Source: an uncultured bacterium
GTDB lineage: Bacteria; Actinomycetota; Coriobacteriia; Coriobacteriales; Coriobacteriaceae
DNA: 15,902 nt
Assembly: GCA_905215095.1 (NCBI GenBank)
Contig: CAJMOL010000012.1
Location: forward strand, 1-15,902
Direction of reading: 5' to 3'
The notes under the pieces are model-generated. The model was not told where the DNA came from, made no database searches, and was given only the letters and a program-made list of their open reading frames with translations. The translations under genes and the position numbers were made by a program. This document shows positions 7,075-14,866 of this stretch, piece by piece. The first letter of the stretch is position 1. The number at the start of each line of letters is the position of its first letter.

Positions 7075-8373
7075 CTAAGCCGTCTTCTTGGGGGCGGAGA
7101 TGACGAGCAGACCGTTGGTGTCGCCGAGCTTGCCGTCGACGACGGTCTGCATCTTGAGCTTGGTGACGTTCTTGTCCTCGTCGTTCCAGCGGACGGAGCG
7201 CATGCCCATCTGCTGGTTGACGATGTAGTTGGACAGGTTGCCGAACAGGATGCAGGGGGTGTCGGCTGCGCCGCCCTTGGCATCCTCGTAGTTGGGCAGG
7301 ATGTCCTCGGGGACGATGTTCACGTTCTTGCCCATCAGGCGGTAGGACTCGCTGTGAGCGCCGTCGAGGCCGTAGTTGACGCGGGCGACCGGCTGGCCGT
7401 TGGCGTCGACCATGCCGTCGACGTAGGTGTCCCACGTGGCCTGGGTCATGGTCCACTCGCCGCGGCTGCGGTACGGGGCCTTGACCTTCTTGAGGATGTT
7501 GGCCCAGCCTGCCCACGTGCCGATGGCCTTCTCGTCGAAGGTCACCTTGTTGTCGGCGGTGAGTCGGGGGTCCTTGAGGATGCCGAGCGGCATACCGGAA
7601 CCGCTGCCGTTCACGCCGGCTGCCTCGAGGGCGCGGACCATGGCCTCTGCGCACTTCTCGGGGAACTGGCGCTGGAACATGTCCATGGTGGTCACCTGGG
7701 ACAGGAAGCTCTGAGCGACCTTGACCTCGAGCATGTAGTAGAGGAAGGAGATGCGGCTGGGGTCGGTTGCCTTCTGGGTGTCGGAGGGCTTGGCCTCGGT
7801 GACCCAGCTGGCGGTGGGCAGGTAGTCCCAGATGTTGATCTCAAGGCCACCCTGGACGTTCATCTTGGCGAACTTGGGCCAGATGGTGCCGTACTCGGAC
7901 ATCTTCTGGATGATGGTGTTCGAGAGGGTGGTCGGGATGAAGTGCGGGACGTCGGAGGTCTGCGTGAAGGCGTCGGCGCGGACGTTCTCGGGGACCATGC
8001 CGCGGGTCACGAGGCCGTCGGGGTACTCGATGCCGCGGACGGTGTAGTCGTAGAAGGCGCGGTTGTAGTCCTCGGTGTCGAACGGGTCCTCGTTGCGGGT
8101 GACGGAGACGTCGGGGTTGGCGGTCTGAGCGCCGCCGGTGACGAGTGCGCCGGCACCGTTGGCGACGGCGGCGACACGGGAGGAGCGGAGGGCGTTGGCC
8201 TGGTTGCGGCGCTCGACCTCCTCCTGGATGAGGCGGACCTCCTCGTTGAGGACGTCCATGCCGACGGTGCTGTCGGCGTTGTCGAGTTCGGCGACTACCT
8301 CGGCACGGCGGTGCTCGAGGGAGGCGTCATCGAGGGCGCGGTACTGGGCCGCGTCCATGGGGATGAACTCCAT
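7075..8373 (-). CDS. Major capsid protein, HK97 fold, with N-terminal scaffold (delta) domain
   Basis: A 432-residue HK97-type coat protein. Residues about 15-65 form a charged helical region (EVVAELDNADS to RLIQEEVERRNQ), expected to be the delta/scaffolding domain removed by the protease encoded next door. Residues about 65-95 are a flexible Ala/Gly/Thr-rich linker where cleavage probably occurs. The mature part includes SDVPHFIPTTLSNTIIQKM, the E-loop/spine region, and GSGSGMPLGIL, a hallmark stretch of the family. It ends GLLVISAPKKTA. The ATG at 8373 is preceded by AAAGGA eight bases away, and the gene lies 16 bp after the protease. Its position is canonical. I cannot tell from sequence whether Lys-Asn cross-linking occurs. 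Confidence 0.93.
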   Translation of the reverse strand: MEFIPMDAAQYRALDDASLEHRRAEVVAELDNADSTVGMDVLNEEVRLIQEEVERRNQANALRSSRVAAVANGAGALVTGGAQTANPDVSVTRNEDPFDTEDYNRAFYDYTVRGIEYPDGLVTRGMVPENVRADAFTQTSDVPHFIPTTLSNTIIQKMSEYGTIWPKFAKMNVQGGLEINIWDYLPTASWVTEAKPSDTQKATDPSRISFLYYMLEVKVAQSFLSQVTTMDMFQRQFPEKCAEAMVRALEAAGVNGSGSGMPLGILKDPRLTADNKVTFDEKAIGTWAGWANILKKVKAPYRSRGEWTMTQATWDTYVDGMVDANGQPVARVNYGLDGAHSESYRLMGKNVNIVPEDILPNYEDAKGGAADTPCILFGNLSNYIVNQQMGMRSVRWNDEDKNVTKLKMQTVVDGKLGDTNGLLVISAPKKTA

Positions 8374-8389
8374 TTTCTTGTTCCTTTCG

Positions 8390-8998
8390 TTAGAGCAAAC
8401 GTAGCTTGAGCGCGGCCGCCTGACGCTGCCTGCGCTCGTTCTCGCGGCGCACCAACTCCTGGTGCTCCTGCTCGATCACTCCGTCGAGGTAGGAACGCGC
8501 GTGAATCTCTGTGTCTTGGTCGGCCGGGATGGAGACGGCGGATACGTCGAACACCTTCTCGACCTTGGTGATATAGCTGGTGCGGGTTTCCTCGTCCCAT
8601 TCCCAGCCGTCGGGGGCGATGTTGAAGCCCCAGCTCATCTTGTCGATGAGTCCGTTGTTGATTGCCTCGTACAGGTCGCGGCCGGCCTGCGAGCCGCTGA
8701 GGTCGGCGCGGACGAACAGGCCGTGTTCGTCGGCGGTAAGCTCGAGCGTGCCGTTCTTCAGGCGTGCCAGCGTCTGGCCGTCGTGGTTCAGCTGGAAGAT
8801 GACGTCAGACATGTCAGCGCCGACAAGGGCCGTGGAGCGGATGCACTCCTTTGCGCCGCGCACGAAGTCATACGGGACGTCGAAGGTGGTCGCGTATCCC
8901 TCGACCGTGTACGCGCTCTTGCGGTCCTCGGTTTCAGGGGCCGCATGGAACACGCCGGCGAAGCTGCGGTACTCGCGCTGGTCGGGTTTGTAGGGCAT
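8390..8998 (-). CDS. Prohead maturation protease (HK97 family, S78)
   Basis: A 202-residue serine protease that trims capsid scaffold domains during head maturation. The expected catalytic His is in QLNHDGQTLARL (His72) and the Ser in IDKMSWGFN (Ser122). Both contexts match the U35/S78 prohead proteases, and VSAVSIPADQDTEI near 152-165 is the conserved strand after the active site. The C-terminal tail (about 170-202) is a charged helix rich in Arg, Gln and Glu, possibly a scaffold-like extension. ATG at 8998 overlaps the portal stop (ATGA), so translation is coupled. The order portal, protease, major capsid protein is the standard HK97 arrangement. Confidence 0.92.
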   Translation of the reverse strand: MPYKPDQREYRSFAGVFHAAPETEDRKSAYTVEGYATTFDVPYDFVRGAKECIRSTALVGADMSDVIFQLNHDGQTLARLKNGTLELTADEHGLFVRADLSGSQAGRDLYEAINNGLIDKMSWGFNIAPDGWEWDEETRTSYITKVEKVFDVSAVSIPADQDTEIHARSYLDGVIEQEHQELVRRENERRQRQAAALKLRLL

Positions 8999-10290
8999 CA
9001 GTCGTCCTCCTCCTTCTTTCCCTTGGTGTCGACGTCGTTGTAGATGGCGTCGTCGCCCTCGAGGTCAAGCTCGCCCTCGCCGTAGCTGTTGCCTTTCGGG
9101 CGTGCCACGAGCGGGGTCTTGCCACCCGTCTGCACCTGGACGTTTCCGTCGGCATCGAACACGACGTACTCGCCGCGCTCGATGAAGACGTCGCCTCCCG
9201 GCACGGGCGGCAGCTGTAGGACCTCGCGCGACTCGTTGATGGTCATGACGCGGCGGTCGAGCATGTCTCGGATCATGTTTCGCTTGGATGCGTTGGTGGC
9301 GTACTCCAGCCTGTTCGCGCTGAAGCAGATGCCGTTGCCGTGGCGGCGCTCGATGGGCGTGAACAGCATCTGGCTGAGGCCCTCTCCGAGCTGAACCGCG
9401 AACGGCTCAATCTGGCTCTCGTAGAACGCGCCGAACGTCTCCTCGGAGTACTTGGACTGGATGATGTCCTCGTTGATTCCGAAATAGTTGTAGACGTTCG
9501 TCTCGATGCGCTCCATCTCGCCGGAGTCGATGGTGTAGTTCTGAGGCTCCACCTGCTTGATGTTCTCGAAGGTGTTGTCGTAGAGCATCAGGCCCGAGGT
9601 GTTCTTGGAGCTTAGGTTCGTCTCCGAGAACTCTTTTCGCTTCCTGTCGAGGTCCTCCGGCCTGACGGAGCCGTTGATAGCGCCGATGAACTGGATCTTG
9701 GCGGAGTTCTTGATTGCGACCTCCTGCGCCTGCTCCTGGTAGTCCATGAGCGCGAGCGTCGAGTTCAGCGCGTCGTTGGCGCTGCCGAAGAAGTCGCTCT
9801 CGTACTGGAAGCGCGTCAGCAGGCACACGTACCTGAGTTCGATTGCCATCGTGTCGCCGGAGTCGAGGTAGAACCTAATCCAAGGCTCGCCGGCGTACTC
9901 GACAACCTCGGCGTGTGCGAACTTCAGCGGGAACAGGCCCGTGATGTTGCCGCCGGTGTCGAGCGACGGGACGACCGCCGCCGTGTTGTCGTTGAGCATG
10001 ATGGTCATGAGGCGGGCCAACATCTTGGGCCAGCTCATGTACTGGTTGGGGGCGGTCAGGATCATGCGCTTGATGCGCGGTTTGGAGTCGCCAAGCACCT
10101 CGGGCTTGAGTTTCGACGCGAACATGGCACTCTTCTCGATTGCTGAGCGCGTGAGGGCCTTCTCGTAGAGCTGTCCGCCCCACGTGGAGAAAGCCGGTGC
10201 GTATTCGGTTAGCGTCTTGAACTCTGGCGCGAGCACGACCTTGGAGGCCTGCTGTGCGTGCTTGGGACGGAAAATATCTAGAAGTCCCAT
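8998..10290 (-). CDS. Portal protein (HK97 family)
   Basis: A 430-residue portal that forms the DNA entry/exit vertex and docks the terminase. The N-terminus MGLLDIFRPK is typical of the family. Other family-like stretches include NQYMSWPKMLARLMTIMLNDNTAAVV (about 82-107) and the region from NYTIDSGEMERIETNVYNYFGINEDII through YESQIEPFAVQLGEGLSQMLFTP (about 255-315), the stem/wing helices. The C-terminus is an acidic low-complexity tail ending KGKKEEDD. No Shine-Dalgarno is seen before the ATG. Instead a promoter-like pair ends six bases upstream, so the message may start at the ATG itself. The protease gene overlaps the stop by one base. Confidence 0.93.
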   Translation of the reverse strand: MGLLDIFRPKHAQQASKVVLAPEFKTLTEYAPAFSTWGGQLYEKALTRSAIEKSAMFASKLKPEVLGDSKPRIKRMILTAPNQYMSWPKMLARLMTIMLNDNTAAVVPSLDTGGNITGLFPLKFAHAEVVEYAGEPWIRFYLDSGDTMAIELRYVCLLTRFQYESDFFGSANDALNSTLALMDYQEQAQEVAIKNSAKIQFIGAINGSVRPEDLDRKRKEFSETNLSSKNTSGLMLYDNTFENIKQVEPQNYTIDSGEMERIETNVYNYFGINEDIIQSKYSEETFGAFYESQIEPFAVQLGEGLSQMLFTPIERRHGNGICFSANRLEYATNASKRNMIRDMLDRRVMTINESREVLQLPPVPGGDVFIERGEYVVFDADGNVQVQTGGKTPLVARPKGNSYGEGELDLEGDDAIYNDVDTKGKKEEDD

Positions 10291-10296
10291 GACCCA

Positions 10297-10324
10297 AATG
10301 TAAGGCAGTGACGCCGGCAGTCAA
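10297..10324 (-). promoter_or_regulatory. Candidate promoter for the portal operon, predicting a leaderless mRNA
   Basis: On the minus strand TTGACT (10324-10319, five of six to TTGACA) is followed after 16 bases by TACATT (10302-10297, four of six to TATAAT). The portal ATG (10290) starts six bases after this -10, the normal transcription start distance, so the transcript would begin at or next to the A of the ATG. The absence of a ribosome binding site fits this. It follows directly on a terminator-like hairpin. Prediction by eye only. Confidence 0.45.
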
Positions 10325-10329
10325 GACGA

Positions 10330-10367
10330 AGGTTCCTTCGCCGAAGAAACCTGCGGCGAAGGAACCT
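10330..10367 (-). terminator. Terminator-like hairpin between large terminase and portal
   Basis: Arms AGGTTCCTTCGCCG and CGGCGAAGGAACCT form a perfect 14-bp stem (10330-10343 with 10354-10367) around a 10-base loop. It starts four bases after the terminase TAG. On the minus strand the stem is followed by TCGTCTT, a weak U-rich tail, so termination is plausible but not textbook. The left part of the structure is also an imperfect tandem repeat of a 15-base unit, allowing alternative pairings. Confidence 0.6.
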
Positions 10368-10371
10368 GCTG

Positions 10372-12105
10372 CTACATGGACGCCTCGTAGTCCTCCCAGT
10401 GCCGCTTGAGGCACACGTAGGCGCAAATCTCGGCGGCCCACCCGTCGATGCGGCCGGACGAGCCGTTGGCCTTGACGGGCTTGATGTTGTCGTTGGTGTC
10501 CGTGATTATGCCGACGTTCATGCGGCACCACTGGTTGACGGGGTTGTTGTTGTCGACGATGCCCTTGCGGTCGTAGACGGTCCTTATCTCCTTCATGGGG
10601 ATGGACAGGGTCTGCGGGCCGAATCGGACCTCCTCGCTGCGTTTCTTGCCGACGAACTGGCGGGCCATGTCCTTCCACGAGTCGTCCTGGAGGTGCCACG
10701 GGTCGTATCCCATGGCGAACGGGTAGACGTTGAACTCGTCCCTGAGCTGCTGCATCCACTCGAACACGACCCGGTGGTCGATGGTGTTTCCGGGAACCAC
10801 GCGCACCAGCCCGGCGTCAATCCACCTGTCGTACGGCACGTTGTCGCGGTTCTTGCGCAGGCCGCTTTTGCGGTGGTGCTCGAGCTGCGACTCCGGTATC
10901 CAGTACATAGACATCTCGTAGATTTTGGGGTCGTCCGGCCTCATCATGAGCGCCTGGGCGCTGGTGAGGTCGATGGTGTCCGACGCGTCGTAGCCGACGA
11001 TGCAGTAGCGGAAGCCCATGTCCTTCCAGTCGAACTCCTCGCGGTTAACGGCCTGCTCGAACGTGAGCCATGCCGACGCGCGGTTCTCCGGCATGTTGAA
11101 GTCCTTGGTCAGGACCGTCGGAAGGTAGCTCGGGTCGTTCTTTGCCTTCTGCACCTGGGCGCGGAGGTACTCGACCTTCTTGACCGTGCCGAGGCCCGGG
11201 TTGGCCTTGACCCAGCACGACTCGTCGGTCCACTCCGCGCGGCCGTCAAGCTCGTAGACGAACGGCAGGAAGTGGTCGTCCTCGAACTGCCCGTCGAGCC
11301 AGCGGGACGCGTAGTCGTACTGGTCGTCGAACAGGTTGTCTCGGTTGAAGCCGTTGGTCGTCAGCTCGAGAATCATCGGCTGGTCGCGTGCGGCGGTTGC
11401 CTGCTTGACGAGGTCGAACAGGTCGCGGTTCACGATGGCGTGAAGCTCGTCGACAACGGCGCAGTGGACGTTCAGGCCGTCGAGCGAGCGCGTCTGCGAC
11501 GACAGCGGCGTGTAGTAGCCGCGGTTCGAGTCGAAGATGAGGCCGTCCTGGTGTCGCGACGGGATGATGCCCTTGTGCAGGCGCTTGCTGAGCGCCGGCG
11601 ACTGCGAAACCATCGACAGCATCGCGCCGTACATGAGGGACGCCTGGTCCTTGTTCGTGGCGACGGAGTAGAGCTGCGGGGCGAACTCCCCGTCCTTCGT
11701 CATGAGGTACAGCGAGATTGCCGCGCCAAGCTCGGTCTTCCCGTTCTTACGCGCGATGATGAGCAGGACCTCGTTGAACTGCCTCATGCCGAGTTCGTCG
11801 ACGAAGCCGAACGCCGTCTCGATGAAGGCAAGCTCGTAGTCCTCGAGAACGAGGTGCTTTCCGACCTTGCCCTGCGAGATGAAGATGAACCTCTCGATGA
11901 ACTTGACGGGCCTCAGCGCCTTCTCGGCATCGTAGTGCCAGCACTTGTACCCGTCGTCGAAGCGCCCGATCATCTTCTTGGCGAGCTTGATGACCTTCTG
12001 GCTCGTCGTTATCTTGCCGTCGATGACGTCCTGGAAATACCTCTTTGCCTCGAGGCCGTCGCGCTCGGGAGGCACGTACCCGCCGGAGGGCTTCCTAGAG
12101 TTCAT
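10372..12105 (-). CDS. terL: Terminase large subunit (DNA-packaging ATPase/nuclease)
   Basis: A 577-residue packaging motor. The N-terminal ATPase shows a Walker A variant ARKNGKT (about 118-124), Walker B with catalytic Glu in AVVDEL (about 216-221), and a coupling motif LTTNG (248-252). The C-terminal nuclease carries acidic residues in GYDASDTIDLTSA (Asp373), MGYDPWHLQDD (Asp468) and RIDGWAAEI (Asp554), the usual RNase H-fold triad positions. The overall pattern fits the Terminase_1/HK97-like TerL family, and the length is normal. The start at 12105 overlaps the small terminase stop by 11 bases. It cuts concatemeric DNA and pumps it through the portal encoded next. No truncation is seen. 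Confidence 0.95.
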   Translation of the reverse strand: MNSRKPSGGYVPPERDGLEAKRYFQDVIDGKITTSQKVIKLAKKMIGRFDDGYKCWHYDAEKALRPVKFIERFIFISQGKVGKHLVLEDYELAFIETAFGFVDELGMRQFNEVLLIIARKNGKTELGAAISLYLMTKDGEFAPQLYSVATNKDQASLMYGAMLSMVSQSPALSKRLHKGIIPSRHQDGLIFDSNRGYYTPLSSQTRSLDGLNVHCAVVDELHAIVNRDLFDLVKQATAARDQPMILELTTNGFNRDNLFDDQYDYASRWLDGQFEDDHFLPFVYELDGRAEWTDESCWVKANPGLGTVKKVEYLRAQVQKAKNDPSYLPTVLTKDFNMPENRASAWLTFEQAVNREEFDWKDMGFRYCIVGYDASDTIDLTSAQALMMRPDDPKIYEMSMYWIPESQLEHHRKSGLRKNRDNVPYDRWIDAGLVRVVPGNTIDHRVVFEWMQQLRDEFNVYPFAMGYDPWHLQDDSWKDMARQFVGKKRSEEVRFGPQTLSIPMKEIRTVYDRKGIVDNNNPVNQWCRMNVGIITDTNDNIKPVKANGSSGRIDGWAAEICAYVCLKRHWEDYEASM

Positions 12106-12451
12106 CGAAGCCGTCGTCCTCGGGGACCTCGCGCTCGTTGTCCTTGCAGAACTTCTTGATTGCCGACGCGACCGCGATGGTCTTGGTCACGAGGCGCTGG
12201 TACGCGATGAAGTACTTTGACTCCTCCTTGACCTCGTGGCGGTTGCCGGAGCCTCCGCGTTCCGTGACCTCGACGATGCCGTAGGTGTCGACCATCGCCT
12301 TAAGCTCGTCCATCTGGTCGAGCATCCACACGTACTCCTCGAGCATATCCTTCGCAAGCGCGAGGTTGAGGCCGTCGAGGTTGCTGATGAGCGCCGCAAG
12401 CTCCTCGACGCGCCCGTCCTTCTTCTTAGTCAAGCGGAACCGCCCTTCCAT
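12095..12451 (-). CDS. Small terminase subunit, P27-like (probable)
   Basis: A 118-residue helical protein between the HNH nuclease and large terminase. The body (DGLNLALAKDMLEEYVWMLDQMDELKAMVDTYGIVEV ... EESKYFIAYQRLVTKTIAVASAIKKF) has the layout of P27-type small terminases: two helices, a short hairpin region, then two helices. The acidic C-terminus (NEREVPEDDGFDEL) may contact the large subunit. Family identity is inferred from layout and position, since sequence conservation is low. The ATG at 12451 lacks a clear ribosome binding site. A TTG at 12433, seven codons in, has GGAAGGG nine bases upstream and overlaps the HNH stop, so the real protein may start MTKKKDGRVEEL. Confidence 0.7.
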   Translation of the reverse strand: MEGRFRLTKKKDGRVEELAALISNLDGLNLALAKDMLEEYVWMLDQMDELKAMVDTYGIVEVTERGGSGNRHEVKEESKYFIAYQRLVTKTIAVASAIKKFCKDNEREVPEDDGFDEL

Positions 12452-12773
12452 CTGGTCCGAAGGCCATGCGAGGCCTGTAGTCGTCCGGGTAGTGAATCTC
12501 TGCGTGGCAGTCGCGGCACACGCGCATGAGGTTCGACTGGTCCAGCGAGATGCGCGAGTCCGTGATGTTCTCGGGCGTCAGGTAGACCTTGTGGTGGACT
12601 ATCTCGGCCGGGACGAGCCTGCCGGTAGTCTCGAAGCACCTCTGGCACATCCCGGACGGGCACACGGCACCGGACGGGTACGTGATGGTGCGCTCCATGG
12701 CGAGTTTCCTCGCCCTCTCCCAGCCTTTCGACTTGTAGAAGCGCCTAGCGAACTCCCTAGCCAGGGGAATCAC
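12426..12773 (-). CDS. HNH endonuclease, packaging-associated
   Basis: A 115-residue HNH nuclease. The core is EIVHHKVYLTPENI (His-His of the first strand), then SNLMRVCRDCHAEIH with the Asn and final His. Two pairs of Cys (CPSGMC and QRC upstream, CRDC downstream) form the structural zinc site. The N-terminus is a basic helix (FARRFYKSKGWERARKLAMER) typical of these proteins. In HK97-like phages an HNH gene next to the terminase is common, and in HK97 gp74 this activity supports DNA packaging; that role is inferred here from position. Translation starts at GTG (12773), and only a weak AGTAGG-like motif lies upstream. It is the first gene of the minus-strand operon and overlaps the small terminase by 26 bases. 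Confidence 0.9.
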   Translation of the reverse strand: MIPLAREFARRFYKSKGWERARKLAMERTITYPSGAVCPSGMCQRCFETTGRLVPAEIVHHKVYLTPENITDSRISLDQSNLMRVCRDCHAEIHYPDDYRPRMAFGPDGRAVPLD

Positions 12774-13287
12774 CTACTTTCATTCGTCTTATTCATTTAG
12801 CCGTACTCTACGTCCGTAATATACGACAGATTGTCCAAAAATTGAGTTTTTCAAATTCGGTTTTCGCATTAAATTGACTCCCCGCGCCGGACCCCCTCCG
12901 GTCACCAATGCCTATATACCCGGGGGGATGGTGGGTTACAGAAACTATCTGTATTTATGCAATTATTCAATTCCTGGGCCGTTCTATGCACTGCTACAGA
13001 CGGCCCGCCTACCTGCCGCTGTACTGCTCTACCTGCGGAAACGTTGCTAGCCTGCCGCCTGCCGGCCTATGATCCAGGGCCACGCCGTTATGCACGACGG
13101 CTGCCAGTATGCCGGCCGTCCCAAAAATCTTGAGGAAAGTGCTAGACAGATCAGCGCCGGCGGTTGTAAGGTCTTGCCAACGGCTGGAGCAACGGACAGA
13201 ACGTCCGGCGGCCAGTCAAAGAAAAGGCCGACCACTGCGCCAACAGCGACCGGCCAACGTCCCAACGTAGTAAAGGAGATCGGGACA
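12774..13287. other. Divergent intergenic region, about 514 bp, no convincing gene
   Basis: This stretch separates the minus-strand packaging operon from the plus-strand amidoligase pair, so it should hold promoters for both. The part from 12774 to about 12970 is clearly AT-richer than the rest of the window. It contains short dyads, for example TACAGA/TCTGTA at 12937-12953 and GGGCCGT/ACGGCCC at 12976-13006. It also has an 8-base direct repeat CTACCTGC at 13009 and 13029. I found no confident -35/-10 pair, tRNA or attachment site by eye. An in-frame upward extension of the amidoligase frame to 13069 exists but lacks a ribosome site and is compositionally unlike a protein. Confidence 0.6.
12937..12953. 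promoter_or_regulatory. Operator-like palindrome TACAGA-5-TCTGTA
   Basis: A perfect 6-bp dyad separated by five bases, total 17 bp, in the AT-rich part of the divergent intergenic region. Size and symmetry suit a dimeric helix-turn-helix regulator. No such regulator is encoded in the window and no second copy was noticed, so the role is inference only. Confidence 0.3.
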
Positions 13288-14859
13288 ATGAACAAGTATA
13301 GCACCATCAACAAGACAGCCGAGGCGGCCGGGCCGCTGGCTGACCTCGAGGCCGTGGAGCGCGTGAGGGATGGCATAGTAAAGGCCGCGACACAGCACTG
13401 GCACTGCCATATCACGGAGCGCTCAAGCCTCAACCGGTTGCTGCGCTATACCGAGCTTAACGAACAGCTGCGCAATATGAGCGCCACTATCGTGGCGTGC
13501 CCGGTGTGCGGCCGCCCGGTTAGGTACGATCACCTGGCCCAGGACGCCTACGGCGACGACATGTGCCCGGACTGCTTAATGGCTGCCGGTTACGTCAAAT
13601 GCGACCACTGCGGCGAGTGGATCGACGAGGACGATACGACCGAGGTTGACGGCGAGACGTGGTGCTCGGCGTGCGTCGACAGCGACGCCGAGCCGTGTGA
13701 CCACTGCGGCGAATACCACAACTCGGATAACCTGGAGACTGTGCACGTCTGGATCAGCTATCGTTGTGGCACGATTGACGAGGCGTGGTGCGAAAGCTGC
13801 CGAGATGATAGCGCGTATACCTGCGACAGCTGCGGGGAGTTTTACGCCGGCTTCGGAGACTGCGACGGCGAAACCCTAGTGCACGGCCGCGACGGCGAGG
13901 AAAACTACAGGCACTTGTGCCCGTCGTGCGAGGATCAACTACCCCACTGCTACGAGTGCGGGAGCGCACTTGAAAGCGACTGCTACCGGGACGCCTACGG
14001 CGACGCCTACTGCTGCGACTGTAAGCCGGAAAGCAAATACCTACAGGGCTACGACCACACTTACGCAAGCAACTACTACCGCATAAAGGACGACCCGACG
14101 CCCGCCGGCCTGTATCTGGGCGTCGAGCTTGAAACCGAGGCATACCGAACCGAGAACCCGGAAGCGCTTGCCAGGGACGTTATCATGGCCGTTGGAGATG
14201 AGCGCGTCGTGTGCAAGGAGGACGGAAGCCTAACGGACGGCTGCGAGATCGTAACGCAGCCTATGAGCGCGGCCTACCATCTGGCACCGCTCGACGACCT
14301 GGGCGGCCGCCGGCTCTGGGATATGATCCTAGACACGTGCGCCGAGCATAACGCCCGCTCGCATAACGGCGGAGACTGCGGATTGCATATCCACGTATCG
14401 CGTACCTGGCTCGACACTGACGACAAGGTGACGACGTTTATACGCCTGGTGCAAGGCCACGCTGCCGAGTGGCAGGTGTTCAGCCGTCGAAGCCTCGACA
14501 ATATGAGCTATTGCAGGCTTGAAAGTGACTTCCAATCCGGTATCAGCCTGGGCGACAGCCCAGCGGAAAAGAGACGCAAGACGTACCGCAAGACCGGGCA
14601 CCATACCGCGATAAACTGCGAGAACTCCGCTACCGTCGAGCTGCGACTATGGCGCGGCACCCTGGTAAAGCAGACACTGCGCGCGACTATCGAGGCAACG
14701 GCCGCGCTAGCCATAATCGCTGGCGACTATCTTACAGACGTCGAGGCGCTGGAGTCCTGGAGCTGGCGCGACCTGGTAAAGCAGATGGTAAAGGCGCTCG
14801 ACCGCTACAAACTGCCTAGCGCTGACCTGCTGGCGTACCTGCAAACGCGCAACCTCTAG
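13288..14859 (+). CDS. Zinc-ribbon-rich amidoligase (Amidoligase_2-type COOH-NH2 ligase)
   Basis: A 523-residue protein. ATG 13288 is chosen because AAAGGAGAT lies eight bases upstream. Residues 71-245 carry ten C-x-x-C motifs that pair into five Cys4 modules (71/74 with 93/96, 105/108 with 126/129, 137/140 with 168/171, 179/182 with 211/214, 221/224 with 242/245), probably zinc ribbons binding a partner or nucleic acid. Residues about 274-500 look like the glutamine-synthetase-fold amidoligase: GLYLGVELETEA (Glu280, Glu282), EDGSLTDGCEIVTQP (311-325), CGLHIHVS (364-371) and ENSATVELRLWRGT (445-458), holding the acidic, His and Arg residues of the active site. The family joins a carboxylate to an amine using ATP; the substrate here is unknown. 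A glutamine amidotransferase-like gene follows 72 bp downstream. Codon use is less GC-biased than in the structural genes. Confidence 0.82.
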   Translation: MNKYSTINKTAEAAGPLADLEAVERVRDGIVKAATQHWHCHITERSSLNRLLRYTELNEQLRNMSATIVACPVCGRPVRYDHLAQDAYGDDMCPDCLMAAGYVKCDHCGEWIDEDDTTEVDGETWCSACVDSDAEPCDHCGEYHNSDNLETVHVWISYRCGTIDEAWCESCRDDSAYTCDSCGEFYAGFGDCDGETLVHGRDGEENYRHLCPSCEDQLPHCYECGSALESDCYRDAYGDAYCCDCKPESKYLQGYDHTYASNYYRIKDDPTPAGLYLGVELETEAYRTENPEALARDVIMAVGDERVVCKEDGSLTDGCEIVTQPMSAAYHLAPLDDLGGRRLWDMILDTCAEHNARSHNGGDCGLHIHVSRTWLDTDDKVTTFIRLVQGHAAEWQVFSRRSLDNMSYCRLESDFQSGISLGDSPAEKRRKTYRKTGHHTAINCENSATVELRLWRGTLVKQTLRATIEATAALAIIAGDYLTDVEALESWSWRDLVKQMVKALDRYKLPSADLLAYLQTRNL

Positions 14860-14866
14860 ACGATCT

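Noticed and set aside
7354..8409. 351-codon plus-strand frame opposite the major capsid gene
   Set aside because: Antisense shadow of the capsid protein, with Gly/Val/Asp/Leu-biased composition and no recognisable domain.
10399..12159. 586-codon open frame on the plus strand opposite the large terminase
   Set aside because: It mirrors the terminase gene in a high-GC region where antisense frames stay open. The translation is Val/Leu/Arg-rich with no domain, and the opposite strand has clear Walker and nuclease motifs.
13069..13287. 73-codon upstream extension of the amidoligase frame
   Set aside because: No ribosome binding site before ATG 13069 and a disordered Gly/Ala/Thr-rich translation. 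The ATG at 13288 has a strong AAAGGAGAT. The extension overlaps the likely control region.
12774..13287. CRISPR array, tRNA gene or attachment site in the intergenic region
   Set aside because: No repeat-spacer periodicity, no T-loop with a matching acceptor stem and no integrase were found. The repeats seen are only 6-8 bases long.
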